Assembly: GCA_002381125.1 (NCBI GenBank)
Contig: DFUT01000044.1
Location: 62,001 to 126,000, forward strand
Direction of reading: 5' to 3'
Length of the DNA stretch: 64,000 nucleotides
DNA from: Bacteroidales bacterium UBA4179
GTDB lineage: Bacteria; Bacteroidota; Bacteroidia; Bacteroidales; Dysgonomonadaceae
The notes under the pieces are model-generated. The model ran no database searches. It worked only from the letters and a program-made list of their open reading frames with translations, and was not told the origin of the DNA. Shown in pieces: positions 1 through 9,664 of the stretch (positions within the stretch are counted from its first letter, which is position 1; every line of letters starts with the position of its first letter). A program made the position numbers and the translations under genes.

Positions 1-1626
1 CTCATCGATGCTTTCTATAAAGATCTGGAATTTGGAACAGGGGGGTTGCGCGGCATCATGGGTGCCGGCACCAACCGCATGAACATTTATACGGTTGGAG
101 CGGCTACTCAGGGTCTTTCGAATTATTTGTTGGAAGAATTTTCCGATAAAGACGAAATTAAAGTTGTGGTGGGCTACGACTGTCGCAACAATAGTCGCAA
201 ATTTGCCGAAATAACCGCCAATATTCTTAGTGCCAACGGTATAAAAGTGTATCTCTTTGAGGACCTTCGGCCAACACCTGCGGTTTCTTACGCTATTCGA
301 AAGTTAGGATGTCAAAGCGGGATTATGATTACCGCATCACATAATCCGAAAGAATACAACGGTTACAAAGTCTATTGGAACGATGGAGCACAAGTATTGG
401 CCCCTCACGACAGAAACATTATTGCCGAGGTAAACCGGATTAAAGGAATCGATGAAATCAAATTCGAGGGGAACAAAGATTTGATCAAAATCATAGGCAA
501 GGATATCGATATGGCATTCATTGAAGAAGTAAAAAAATTGGTTCTTTCGCCTGAAGCCATAGCACATCATAAAGACCTAAAAATGGTGTATACCCCTCTC
601 CATGGAACCGGAATTACTCTTGTTCCTCCCACATTGGAAGCCATAGGATTTACGAATATTATCCATGTGCCGGAACAAGATGTGATAAGCGGAGATTTTC
701 CCACAGTTGTTTCACCCAATCCGGAAGAACCCGAAGCATTGGATTTAGCCATAAAAAAAGCCATCGAAACCGACGCCGAAATCGTTATGGCAACCGACCC
801 CGATGCCGACCGTATTGGAACAGCCATCCGCGATGCGGAAGGGAACTTCATGCTGTTGAATGGAAATCAAGCTATGCTTATTTTCTTCTATTATCTGATT
901 ACGCGAAGAAACGAACTAAACAAACTTACCGGAAAAGATTACATAGTCAAAACCATTGTTTCTACCGAACTAGTAGCTCCTATCGCACACCGTTACGGCG
1001 TGGAAATGTTCGATTGCTATACCGGATTTAAATGGATCGCCGACATTATCCGCAAAAACAAAGGACTAAAACAATTCATTGGAGGTGGGGAAGAAAGTTA
1101 CGGTTTCCTTGCCGGCGATTTCGTGCGCGACAAAGATTCGGTATCGGCGTGTGCTTTGTTTGCCGAAATAGCAGCATGGGCAAAAGACAACGGAAAAACC
1201 ATGTACGAACTTTTGCAAGACATATACGTAGAATACGGATATTCCAAAGAGGTAAACGTTTCATTGGTAAAGAAAGGTAAAGAAGGGGCCGATGAAATTG
1301 AGGCAATGATGAAAGAGTACCGAAGCAACCCATTCAAAACACTTGCAGGGTCGCCGGTTGTTTTAATGAAAGATTTTGTTGCTCTCGAGGCTATTGACTT
1401 TATTCACAACGAACATATTGCGCTTGAAATGCCAACTACCTCAAATGTACTTCAATTTTTCACCGAAGACGATACGAAACTGTCGATCCGTCCTTCCGGA
1501 ACCGAACCAAAAATAAAATACTACATCGAGGTACACGATAAAGTAAATTCAAGAGATGAAATTGCTGAAGCCGAAAAAAAAGCACTCGAAAAAATCAATA
1601 CAATTCGCAAAGAATTAAACATTTAA
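1..1626 (+). CDS. Phospho-sugar mutase (phosphoglucomutase/phosphomannomutase family), 5' truncated by window edge
   Basis: Alpha-D-phosphohexomutase that interconverts sugar 1- and 6-phosphates, probably glucose or mannose phosphates, in the cytosol. The reading frame is open to base 1 and the residues before the first in-window ATG (FGTGGLRGIMG) are family sequence, so the true start lies upstream. All four functional loops are visible: the phosphoserine loop TASHNP at about 331-348, the metal-binding loop ATDPDADRIG at about 790-819, the sugar-binding loop GGGEESYGF near 1081-1107, and the phosphate-binding loop RPSGTEPK near 1489-1512. The 527 or so codons seen fit the long (about 580 residue) Bacteroidota PGM/phosphopentomutase-like form. 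mgsA follows after 10 bp and is probably co-transcribed. Exact sugar specificity cannot be read from sequence. Confidence 0.93.
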   Translation, partial: LIDAFYKDLEFGTGGLRGIMGAGTNRMNIYTVGAATQGLSNYLLEEFSDKDEIKVVVGYDCRNNSRKFAEITANILSANGIKVYLFEDLRPTPAVSYAIRKLGCQSGIMITASHNPKEYNGYKVYWNDGAQVLAPHDRNIIAEVNRIKGIDEIKFEGNKDLIKIIGKDIDMAFIEEVKKLVLSPEAIAHHKDLKMVYTPLHGTGITLVPPTLEAIGFTNIIHVPEQDVISGDFPTVVSPNPEEPEALDLAIKKAIETDAEIVMATDPDADRIGTAIRDAEGNFMLLNGNQAMLIFFYYLITRRNELNKLTGKDYIVKTIVSTELVAPIAHRYGVEMFDCYTGFKWIADIIRKNKGLKQFIGGGEESYGFLAGDFVRDKDSVSACALFAEIAAWAKDNGKTMYELLQDIYVEYGYSKEVNVSLVKKGKEGADEIEAMMKEYRSNPFKTLAGSPVVLMKDFVALEAIDFIHNEHIALEMPTTSNVLQFFTEDDTKLSIRPSGTEPKIKYYIEVHDKVNSRDEIAEAEKKALEKINTIRKELNI

Positions 1627-1636
1627 AAATAAAACA

Positions 1637-2095
1637 ATGAGAAGAAGATTAACAATTGCACTTGTAGCCCATGATCAACGCAAGGCAGATATGGTTGATT
1701 GGGTTATTTATAATGCGGAGTTTTTATCGCACCATCATCTGGTATGTACCGGAACCACAGGAAGATTGGTAAAACAAGCGCTTATCAACAAAGGATTTCA
1801 ACCCGACGTAGAATGCAAGAATTCGGGACCAATGGGTGGCGATGTGGAAATTGCTGCTATGGTAGTGCAAAAAGAAATCGATTTGGCTGTTTTTCTGATC
1901 GATGATCTGAATCCCCAGCCTCACGAAGCCGATATTATGATGTTGCTTCGTCAATGTCGGGTTCATAACGTGCCCATTGCATGTAATCGTTACAGTGCCG
2001 ATTTAATGATCACCAGCACCTTATGGGATGATGAAACCTATGTCCCCACACCCCCTCGATACGAAAAATTTGACAGAGAAAAATTCAATCTCTGA
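1637..2095 (+). CDS. mgsA: Methylglyoxal synthase
   Basis: Converts dihydroxyacetone phosphate to methylglyoxal and phosphate, a bypass of lower glycolysis that relieves sugar-phosphate stress. The 152-residue length is normal. The family signature is clear: the N-terminal ALVAHDQRK, the phosphate-binding segment TGTTGRL, the catalytic-aspartate segment SGPMGGDVEIAA, and the FLIDDLNPQPHEADI block. It starts 10 bp after the phosphomutase stop, so the two form a short sugar-phosphate operon that ends at the hairpin terminator at 2121-2154. Confidence 0.96.
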   Translation: MRRRLTIALVAHDQRKADMVDWVIYNAEFLSHHHLVCTGTTGRLVKQALINKGFQPDVECKNSGPMGGDVEIAAMVVQKEIDLAVFLIDDLNPQPHEADIMMLLRQCRVHNVPIACNRYSADLMITSTLWDDETYVPTPPRYEKFDREKFNL

Positions 2096-2120
2096 ATTTG
2101 TTTTTCTTCATAATACAGGA

Positions 2121-2154
2121 AACGCCGAACAAAAAAATTCGGCGTTTTCTTTTC
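2121..2154 (+). terminator. Rho-independent terminator after mgsA
   Basis: A 9-bp perfect stem, AACGCCGAA (2121-2129) with TTCGGCGTT (2138-2146), has an A-rich loop and is followed by TTTCTTTT. It lies 25 bp past the mgsA stop and just before the convergent peptidase gene. Confidence 0.88.
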
Positions 2155-2168
2155 AAATAAAAAATAAT

Positions 2169-4295
2169 TTATTGAACGAGATTCAATTCGTCAATAACAT
2201 GTGGTGCTTTCATAATTTTGTCGATCACAAAAAGCACGTAACGAATATCAACGCTGATTGTACGTTGCATTTCGGGTTCAAAAACAACATCACCGCTCAA
2301 AGCTTCCCAATTCCCATCGAACGCAAGCCCTAGCAGTTCCGCATTTCCGTTAAAGACAGGACTACCCGAATTTCCCCCGGTAATATCGTTGTCCGACAAG
2401 AAACACACATGCATCTTCCCATCCTTATCGGCATATCGTTCGAAATCGCCCTTTTTAAGTACATCCAAAATATAAGGTCGAATCTCGAATTCCGGATCGC
2501 CGGGCATTTCTTTTTCCAATATCCCTTGCGTCGTACTAAAATGATTATACCAAACAGCATCACGCGGCTGATAACCTTTTACGGTACCATAACTCAACCG
2601 TTGTGTAAAATTGGCGTCAGGATAAAATACTTTATCAGGATACATCTCCATCAGTGCCGCCATAAATTTGCGTTCACCATACAAAATTTTTTCATACGCA
2701 GGCATCATCTGCCAAGCCAATTCGTATCCCATATCTTTTACCGAAAGAGCCAACTGCATGGCAGGGTCTTTGACCAATTTTTTCACATCGGCCGTCATAA
2801 GAAAGTCGAGCAACTCATCGAGATTGATAAATTTCGAACGTTTAAACAACCAATCGGCATATTTACCGTAATTGCCCTTGAATTTTTTACGAATAGTTTT
2901 GTAAATATCGGGATGATACTGTTCCGGAACACGTTCGGCATACAATTCCATTAATGCGGCCATCACCTTTTTATCGAGATCGGGATTGTAATTTTTATAA
3001 GCATTAATGATCCGATCATTAATGAATTCTTCTTTTTCTTGTTGCGTTCCGTTTGCATCAAACTGAAGAAGGGTGTTTGCAAATCGGATGATTTCAATAC
3101 CATTTTGAAATGTTTCCAAAAAATAAGTAGTGTATTTTGCCAACTCATTTGTGCTTATGTAAGCCTCTTGTAGCGTGCTCAACACATCTCCGTATTTCTC
3201 TTTGCGTTGAGGATCGCTATTGATCCATTCCTCCATGCATTTTTCCATGGATTCTTTTTTTGAAACCACATCCAATTTCACCAGTGCCTCGTTCATCCCT
3301 TTCGCATTTTTCCAGTAATTGGAACTACCGGCATATTTTGCGGAATACTTGATGCGCGTTGCATCGCTCTTCAGCATAGCTTCCCACCAAATCTTTTGTT
3401 TTACTTCCCTCACCTCGATACGGGGCTTATTTTCACACGCTATCATTTGTTTGATCCCCCATGACGAAAGATAGCGCTGTGTACGCCCGGGATAACCTAT
3501 TGTCATGGCATAATCGCCGGCATCCATCCCTTTCAACGAAACAGGAACTACATATTTGGGTTTATATGGCGTATTATCATCACTGTATTCTGCCGGTTTA
3601 TTGTTCCCGTCGGCATATACGCGAAACACGGAAAAATCACCCGTATGTCGAGGCCACATCCAGTTATCGGTCTCCCCCCCGAATTTCCCGATGGACTGGG
3701 GAGGCGCTACCACCAAACGTACGTCCCGAAACACATCATAAACAACCATATAATATTTATTCCCCGCATAAAAAGGCACAATATGCGCATCTGTAAAAAA
3801 ATCCTCATCGTATTCTTTCAACAACAAATCGGAAATAGAATCGATAGCCAACTCACGGTGAACCTCATTCAAAACCGAAGGAATTTTCGGCAGAATTTCT
3901 TCGGTGACATCATGCATCGAACGAAGAAAAGAAACCGTCAGTCCATCTGCCGGTAATTCTTTTTCATAAGAATCGGCCATGAATCCGTTTTTCAGGTAAT
4001 CCTCTTCAACGGAACTCAGTTTTTGAATAGCATCATAACCGCAGTGATGGTTGGTAAAAATCAACCCCTTCTCCGATACAGCCACACCGCTACATCCTCC
4101 ACCAAAAATAACTACCGCATCCTTCAAAGAAGAATTATTTTCATCATATAACTGATCGACCGGAAAAACAAAACCAAGCTCTTGCATACGGGCAATACTT
4201 TGTCTGTTGAGTTCCTTCAAAATCCACATACCTTCGTCGGCAAAAACCGCGAATGCCACAAACAATAGTACAAACGATAAAAGTGTCTTTTTCAT
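2169..4295 (-). CDS. S46 family dipeptidyl-peptidase, DPP7-like
   Basis: Periplasmic serine exopeptidase that releases dipeptides from the N-terminus of peptides, serving protein or peptide fermentation. It has a signal peptide ending near VFADEGMW. The chymotrypsin-like fold is indicated by the catalytic His in TNHHCG (about residue 84), an Asp in the FGGETDNWMWPRHTGDF region, and the nucleophile in GGNSGSPV near residue 640. The residue 18 positions after the nucleophile is Gly (LAFDGNWEA). In Porphyromonas enzymes Gly at this place marks DPP7 (hydrophobic P1) and Arg marks DPP11 (acidic P1), so a DPP7-type preference is inferred. The 708-residue length is normal. The flippase lies 29 bp upstream on the same strand. 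Confidence 0.93.
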   Translation of the reverse strand: MKKTLLSFVLLFVAFAVFADEGMWILKELNRQSIARMQELGFVFPVDQLYDENNSSLKDAVVIFGGGCSGVAVSEKGLIFTNHHCGYDAIQKLSSVEEDYLKNGFMADSYEKELPADGLTVSFLRSMHDVTEEILPKIPSVLNEVHRELAIDSISDLLLKEYDEDFFTDAHIVPFYAGNKYYMVVYDVFRDVRLVVAPPQSIGKFGGETDNWMWPRHTGDFSVFRVYADGNNKPAEYSDDNTPYKPKYVVPVSLKGMDAGDYAMTIGYPGRTQRYLSSWGIKQMIACENKPRIEVREVKQKIWWEAMLKSDATRIKYSAKYAGSSNYWKNAKGMNEALVKLDVVSKKESMEKCMEEWINSDPQRKEKYGDVLSTLQEAYISTNELAKYTTYFLETFQNGIEIIRFANTLLQFDANGTQQEKEEFINDRIINAYKNYNPDLDKKVMAALMELYAERVPEQYHPDIYKTIRKKFKGNYGKYADWLFKRSKFINLDELLDFLMTADVKKLVKDPAMQLALSVKDMGYELAWQMMPAYEKILYGERKFMAALMEMYPDKVFYPDANFTQRLSYGTVKGYQPRDAVWYNHFSTTQGILEKEMPGDPEFEIRPYILDVLKKGDFERYADKDGKMHVCFLSDNDITGGNSGSPVFNGNAELLGLAFDGNWEALSGDVVFEPEMQRTISVDIRYVLFVIDKIMKAPHVIDELNLVQ

Positions 4296-4324
4296 TAATG
4301 CAATGTTTACTGAAACTATACTAT

Positions 4325-5827
4325 TTATTTTTTTTGAAAATATTTACCAATAACAGGTACCTCACGCAAAGGTAATTCCTTTTTTATTACCATCCATAGG
4401 TAAACAACAATTAATAAAGTGTTTATAAATAGCCGGGGCCAAAGTGTGGGCATAACATGACGGCTCAACCCCATTACCGCAAACAACGTTAGGGCCAAAG
4501 CAAAAAACCCTCCAATAGTTTTTAAGTCATAATCGATAGAATAATTCTTCTGCCCTAGAAAATAAGACAGAACCATCATCACCAAATTGGCAAAAAAAGA
4601 GGCCCATGCGCATGCCAAATATCCATAACGAGGAATAAATGCGAAGTTAATGGCAAGCGTAACCACCAAACCGATCAACGAGAGATAAGCGCCCCATTTT
4701 GTTTGGTCGGTAAGCTTATACCATAACGACAGGTTAAAATAAATACCGAAGAAAAGTTCGCCCATCATCACAATAGGCACTACAATCAACCCTTCGTGAT
4801 AAGTAGATTTTATTAAATACTTAACCACATCGAGATACCCCATGACACCCAAAAAAATCAATAACCCAAACAAAATAAAATATTTCGTGGCATCGGCATA
4901 AGCAACCCTGTTGCTTGCACTATCTTTACTCTTTGCGAAAATAAACGGTTCAAATGCATAGCGAAAAGCCTGGGTAAACATGACCATGATTACTCCGATT
5001 TTGAAACAAGCCGAATAAATTCCCAATTGTATCATAGCATTTGCTTTATCCGGATACAGCCACGGAAAAATAATTTTGTCGATCGTCTGATTCAATATTC
5101 CCGCGACACCCAACACAAGAAGCGGTAACGAGTAGCGAAGCATTCGTTTCAATAATGTTTTGTCAAACGTATATTTTATCCGCAATTGGGGGATAAGGAA
5201 TATCGATTGAATAAAAGTAGCAAGCAAATTCGATATCAAGACGTAATCTACTCCGTTTTCAAGGGTAAACCACGTAAAAGAATCGGGATATTTTTTTGCC
5301 AGCCAAGGACATAATACGAAGAAAAAAAGATTAAAGGTTATATTCAGAACAATAAACAGAATCTTTATAAAAGCAAAACGCAAAGGACGCTTCTGATAAC
5401 GCAGCCACGCAAAAGGGATGGAACAAAAAGCATCCATCGACAAAATAACGGCCATTATCAGCACATAATGCGGTTTGATATCGGGGCTACCTGTAACACC
5501 TGTAATCGGTTTCAAAAAAAGAATTACCAGCAAAAGAAAAATCACCGTTGTCGAGCCAATACTGATCAATGTAGTGGAATATACCGTACGAGGATTTTCT
5601 TCGTTTTTGTTGGCAAACCGAAACAATCCGGTTTCCATCCCATAGGTTAAAATGACAATCATCAAGGCCGTCCAACCATACAAATTGGAAAGAACCCCCA
5701 TTTGTGCCTGACTCACCAGCACATATGACCACAACGGCGTAAGCAACCAATTTAAAAATTTACCTACGATGCTGCTTATGCCGTAAATTGCTGTTTCTTT
5801 TGCCAACGTTTTTATTTCTCCCGCCAT
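4325..5827 (-). CDS. Polysaccharide/lipid-linked oligosaccharide flippase (Wzx-like, MOP superfamily)
   Basis: Multi-pass inner-membrane protein with about 12-14 hydrophobic segments across 500 residues, resembling O-antigen/polysaccharide exporters of the MATE/MOP superfamily. The opening (AGEIKTLAKETAIYGISSIVGKFLNW) and a central segment with YSLPLL and an ILNQTIDKIIF-like stretch are typical of Bacteroidota family members that translocate lipid-linked glycan units. No glycosyltransferases flank it, so the substrate is unknown. A TAnnTTTG-type promoter lies about 50 bp upstream, and the S46 peptidase follows after 29 bp. Confidence 0.85.
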   Translation of the reverse strand: MAGEIKTLAKETAIYGISSIVGKFLNWLLTPLWSYVLVSQAQMGVLSNLYGWTALMIVILTYGMETGLFRFANKNEENPRTVYSTTLISIGSTTVIFLLLVILFLKPITGVTGSPDIKPHYVLIMAVILSMDAFCSIPFAWLRYQKRPLRFAFIKILFIVLNITFNLFFFVLCPWLAKKYPDSFTWFTLENGVDYVLISNLLATFIQSIFLIPQLRIKYTFDKTLLKRMLRYSLPLLVLGVAGILNQTIDKIIFPWLYPDKANAMIQLGIYSACFKIGVIMVMFTQAFRYAFEPFIFAKSKDSASNRVAYADATKYFILFGLLIFLGVMGYLDVVKYLIKSTYHEGLIVVPIVMMGELFFGIYFNLSLWYKLTDQTKWGAYLSLIGLVVTLAINFAFIPRYGYLACAWASFFANLVMMVLSYFLGQKNYSIDYDLKTIGGFFALALTLFAVMGLSRHVMPTLWPRLFINTLLIVVYLWMVIKKELPLREVPVIGKYFQKK

Positions 5828-5873
5828 ATTTTCACCTCAAGATCAACTGTTCGTTCGTCGCTGTTTATAGCTG

Positions 5874-5881
5874 CAAAAGTA
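5874..5881 (-). promoter_or_regulatory. Bacteroidota -7 element for flippase/S46 peptidase
   Basis: On the minus strand it reads TACTTTTG, a full match to the TAnnTTTG consensus. It sits 47 bp upstream of the flippase start. No clear -33 TTTG is present. Confidence 0.5.
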
Positions 5882-6063
5882 ACATTATTCTCCCGATTTC
5901 AACTATTCCTCCTCTTCTAAAAATAAAATTCTTTATTATCTTTATGGCGACAGATTATTAAAATCTCAAAAAAAACCGTTTACTTTGTACATTCAAATAA
6001 AAAACGCATATTAATTCAACATTAACCGGATATTTACCTTTAACTTCCGGATATTTAAAAAAT

Positions 6064-7608
6064 ATGGCACAAAAAAACGATTTAAAAAAAATTGTATCGC
6101 ACTGCAAAGAATATGGTTTTGTATTTCCTTCAAGTGAAATTTACGATGGGTTAAGCGCAGTGTACGATTACGGACAGATGGGCATTGAGCTCAAAAACAA
6201 CATTAAAAAATACTGGTGGGATAGCATGACTTTATTACACGAAAATATCGTAGGCGTCGATGCCGCCATCTTTATGCACCCTACCGTATGGAAAGCATCG
6301 GGGCATGTAGATGCCTTCAATGATCCATTGATCGATAATAAGGACAGCAAAAAACGCTATCGTGCCGACACGTTGATCGAAGATTTTCTTGCAAAACTGG
6401 ACGAAAAAATAGACAAAGAAATAAAAAAGGCCTCCAAACGTTTTGGCGACAAATTCGACGAAAAGAAATTCCGAGAAACCAATCCCCGCGTAATCGAGTA
6501 TCAGAAACAACGAGACGAAGTGCATGAACGATACAAAAAAGCAATGAACGAGAACGATTTTACCGAATTGCGGCAAATCATTATCGATTGCAATATCGTA
6601 TGCCCGGTTAGCGGCACGTGCAATTGGACGGAAATCCGCCAATTCAATCTAATGTTTGCCACTGAAATGGGATCGACTTCCGAAGGGACAATGAAAGTAT
6701 ATCTCCGTCCCGAAACGGCACAAGGTATTTTTGTGAATTTTTTAAATGTACAAAAATCCGGCCGAATGAAAATTCCTTTCGGAATTGCCCAAATCGGAAA
6801 AGCTTTCCGAAACGAAATCGTAGCTCGTCAATTTATTTTCCGTATGAGGGAATTCGAACAAATGGAGATGCAATTTTTTGTCACTCCCGGCGATGAAATG
6901 AAATGGTTCGATTATTGGAAAAACCTGCGCATGAAATGGCACTTGGCATTGGGTTTCAGTAAAGAAAACTATCGTTTTCACGATCACGACAAGCTCGCCC
7001 ATTATGCCAATGCCGCAACCGATATCGAATTTAACATGCCATTCGGGTTCAAAGAAGTAGAAGGCATCCATTCGCGTACCGATTTCGATTTAAGGCAACA
7101 CGAAAAATACTCCGGAAAAAAAATACAATATTTCGATCCCGAATTAAATCAATCGTATACACCCTATGTGATAGAAACATCCATTGGATTAGACAGAATG
7201 TTTCTCTCCGTTATTTCGGCTGCTTATTGCGAAGAAACACTCGAAGGAGGCGAAACACGCACAGTACTGAAAATTCCCGCAGAATTAGCTCCCGTGAAAC
7301 TGGCTGTTCTCCCTTTGGTCAGAAAAGACGGCTTACCCGAAAAGGCACGAGAAATAATAAAGATGTTGAAATTCAGCTTCACCTGCCAGTACGACGAAAA
7401 AGACAGTATCGGAAGGCGCTACCGCCGTCAGGATGCCATTGGAACGCCTTATTGCGTAACGGTAGATCACCAAACACTCGAAGATAATACGGTAACCATT
7501 CGCGAACGCGATACAATGCAACAAGAGCGCGTGCTTATCTCGGATGTAGAAAATGAAATATCGAAAAAAACCGATATGAAAAACTTATTGAAAACATTAA
7601 TCGAATAA
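6064..7608 (+). CDS. glyQS: Glycyl-tRNA synthetase (dimeric, class II)
   Basis: Charges tRNA-Gly with glycine. This is the single-chain dimeric form used by Bacteroidota, eukaryotes and archaea, at a usual length of 514 residues. Class II motifs are visible: FVFPSSEIYDG at the N-terminus, motif 2 around IGKAFRNEIVARQFIFRMRE with EFEQMEMQFF, and motif 3 YVIETSIGLDRM. The C-terminal anticodon-binding domain begins near APVKLAVLPL and contains the DSIGRRYRRQDAIGTPYCVTVD segment. The start at 6064 is preceded by an A/T-rich leader without a Shine-Dalgarno site, normal for the phylum. The FKBP lipoprotein follows after 30 bp. Confidence 0.97.
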   Translation: MAQKNDLKKIVSHCKEYGFVFPSSEIYDGLSAVYDYGQMGIELKNNIKKYWWDSMTLLHENIVGVDAAIFMHPTVWKASGHVDAFNDPLIDNKDSKKRYRADTLIEDFLAKLDEKIDKEIKKASKRFGDKFDEKKFRETNPRVIEYQKQRDEVHERYKKAMNENDFTELRQIIIDCNIVCPVSGTCNWTEIRQFNLMFATEMGSTSEGTMKVYLRPETAQGIFVNFLNVQKSGRMKIPFGIAQIGKAFRNEIVARQFIFRMREFEQMEMQFFVTPGDEMKWFDYWKNLRMKWHLALGFSKENYRFHDHDKLAHYANAATDIEFNMPFGFKEVEGIHSRTDFDLRQHEKYSGKKIQYFDPELNQSYTPYVIETSIGLDRMFLSVISAAYCEETLEGGETRTVLKIPAELAPVKLAVLPLVRKDGLPEKAREIIKMLKFSFTCQYDEKDSIGRRYRRQDAIGTPYCVTVDHQTLEDNTVTIRERDTMQQERVLISDVENEISKKTDMKNLLKTLIE

Positions 7609-7638
7609 ACAATCGAGAGAAAAATTTTTGACAATCAT

Positions 7639-8193
7639 ATGAAAACAACAACCTCCCTTTTCACCATCATTCTGATAAGTATGGCAGCCGTTTCTTTTGT
7701 TTCATGCGACGATTCTGAAAAAATCGACACCATTTGGAAAGAAGCCAACGAAGCCATCTTTAATGAAATGTCGATCAAACCGAATTACTCAAAGATTTAT
7801 TCGGAATCCAAAAAAGGCTATATCCTATACAAAGAGCTCAAATCAGGCAATGGGAAAACGCCTATTTTTACCGATTCGGTAAAAGTTTCATATATAGGAT
7901 GGTATAAAAAAGATTGGACAAAAGAAGACACCTACTTCGACTCCAAGGGAAACAAAATAACCAATAAAATCGTTTTCGATTCGAGCCCGCGCAACGGAAC
8001 ACTTCCCACTCGCTTAAAAGTCTCCAATTTAATTGATGGGTTTTCCACCGCTTTACAACACATGCGTGAGGGAGACAGATGGGAAGTATGGATTCCATGG
8101 CGATTGGGTTATGGGTCTACAGATTATGGGAACATTCCCGCTTATACAACACTTGTATTCGAAATCGAATTATTAGAGGTAATTGAAAATTAA
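7639..8193 (+). CDS. FKBP-type peptidyl-prolyl isomerase, lipoprotein
   Basis: Envelope prolyl cis-trans isomerase of 184 residues. It has a lipoprotein signal peptide with lipobox VSC. The residues after the acylated Cys are Asp-Asp-Ser-Glu, which resembles the acidic Bacteroidota lipoprotein export signal, so surface exposure is possible. The FKBP domain fills the C-terminal half, with VKVSYIGWY, the FDSS strand, DGFSTALQHMREGDRWEVWIP and the closing LVFEIELLEV. It is probably co-transcribed with glyQS. Its stop codon directly abuts the stop of the convergent dacB gene, leaving no room for a terminator between them. Confidence 0.92.
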   Translation: MKTTTSLFTIILISMAAVSFVSCDDSEKIDTIWKEANEAIFNEMSIKPNYSKIYSESKKGYILYKELKSGNGKTPIFTDSVKVSYIGWYKKDWTKEDTYFDSKGNKITNKIVFDSSPRNGTLPTRLKVSNLIDGFSTALQHMREGDRWEVWIPWRLGYGSTDYGNIPAYTTLVFEIELLEVIEN

Positions 8194-9633
8194 TCATAAA
8201 CCTGACAAGAACTTTTCAATGGCACGGCGAATTTCAGCGTTAGTGCCATTGAATTTATTCACCATCACCGCAAATACATATTTTTTACTCCCATCCATCA
8301 AATATCCGGCATAACACTGCACACCACTTATACTACCACTTTTAGCACGGATCTTCCCTGCATATTTCGTCTTGTTCATAAAATATTTCAACGTCCCTTC
8401 TTCACCGGCCTTCGGCAAAGAATTGAAAAACACTTTTGAATAGAGGCTTTTCTTATGCATATAAGAAAGCAAATCGCACAAAAAAACGGGGCTAACCGCA
8501 TTCTGTGGAGCGAGGCCACAACCATCATACATAAAAAGAGATGAGGTTGAAATACCCTTCGATTTCCAAAATGTATTCACAAAATCGATCCCTTCTTTCA
8601 ATGGATCACTGTAAATATTGACGTTTTTCATTCTGCCAATGGTGCGAATCAAATGTTCGGCGTAATGATTGTTGCTTTCCACATTTATTTCGCGAATGAT
8701 GTCGCTTAAGGGCCGCGACCGATGAACATACAACACCTCTCCCACCCTATAGGATTGAGGCATATTATTGCAAACGCGCAAAATATAATCGTTCCTTGCC
8801 GTTTCAACGGTCCGAATGTTTACCCCTGATTTTTGAAGATGCTCCGCCAATTTTTCGCCCAACAACAAGCCCGGATCGGGAATATCGCCTTTAATACCGA
8901 AGCCGACTCTTCCGGCAGGAATATTGCCGCGAATGGTCCGTTCAAACGAAAATGGCGCGCCATAAATATAACCATTATCTTTTCCTGATGTATTTAAGGT
9001 AAGGTAATTGGTAAACGAAAGGCCTTTTATTGTCGGATCGGTACGAAGAATTTTTGGACAAGAATTCCGATCCGTCGTATCAAAATATAGCCGATACGTA
9101 TTATCAAAAACGCTGATACCATAAGCTCCGGCAGCGTAATAGTTACCCAAATCTTCCCATGTCCATTGAGGCGAAACGCCCTCATAACCAAACAGATCAT
9201 CCACGATATACAATTCCCAAGCCTCTTTTTTGGGAAGCGAAGTTTTTAAGGCATTTGCCCAATCCGAAAGAAAAACATAGCGATTTTCGTCAAAAGCTTC
9301 GGTTCCCAAAGTTGGATCGCCAACACCCAGCACCAGAATCCGAGAAAGATTATCGGCATCCAACGCAAGGGTGGTTGCATATTGGTAATCGGGACCCAAC
9401 AGCTCCAACGCAGTGGCTGTGGTTATGAGTTTCAACGTCGAAGCCGGTGTAAGCGATTTATCGGCATTGTGCTCAATCAAGGTCTTTCCTGTTTCCAAAT
9501 CTTTTACACATACTCCCACCGAAGCATGTTTCATTTTCGGCGTATTAAGAAATTGCTGCAAAGAGAGTTGAGCAAAAGAAAAAATCTCGAAAAAAATAAT
9601 AAAAAACAGTATGCAAATATTTCGTTTCATCAT
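8194..9633 (-). CDS. dacB: D-alanyl-D-alanine carboxypeptidase/endopeptidase (PBP4, peptidase S13)
   Basis: Periplasmic penicillin-binding protein that trims or hydrolyses peptidoglycan cross-links. It has a signal peptide ending near SFAQ. The three S13 active-site motifs are present in order: SxxK in TPASTLKLIT, SxN in VESNNHYAEHL, and KSG in RAKSGSISG (the KTG box is KSG here). The large insert between SxxK and SxN is typical of PBP4, and 479 residues is the usual length. It starts 31 bp downstream of thiD on the same strand with no visible terminator between, so some read-through from the thiamine operon is likely. Confidence 0.94.
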   Translation of the reverse strand: MMKRNICILFFIIFFEIFSFAQLSLQQFLNTPKMKHASVGVCVKDLETGKTLIEHNADKSLTPASTLKLITTATALELLGPDYQYATTLALDADNLSRILVLGVGDPTLGTEAFDENRYVFLSDWANALKTSLPKKEAWELYIVDDLFGYEGVSPQWTWEDLGNYYAAGAYGISVFDNTYRLYFDTTDRNSCPKILRTDPTIKGLSFTNYLTLNTSGKDNGYIYGAPFSFERTIRGNIPAGRVGFGIKGDIPDPGLLLGEKLAEHLQKSGVNIRTVETARNDYILRVCNNMPQSYRVGEVLYVHRSRPLSDIIREINVESNNHYAEHLIRTIGRMKNVNIYSDPLKEGIDFVNTFWKSKGISTSSLFMYDGCGLAPQNAVSPVFLCDLLSYMHKKSLYSKVFFNSLPKAGEEGTLKYFMNKTKYAGKIRAKSGSISGVQCYAGYLMDGSKKYVFAVMVNKFNGTNAEIRRAIEKFLSGL

Positions 9634-9664
9634 TCCGGATTGTTTTTAGTCGGACTTATATTGT

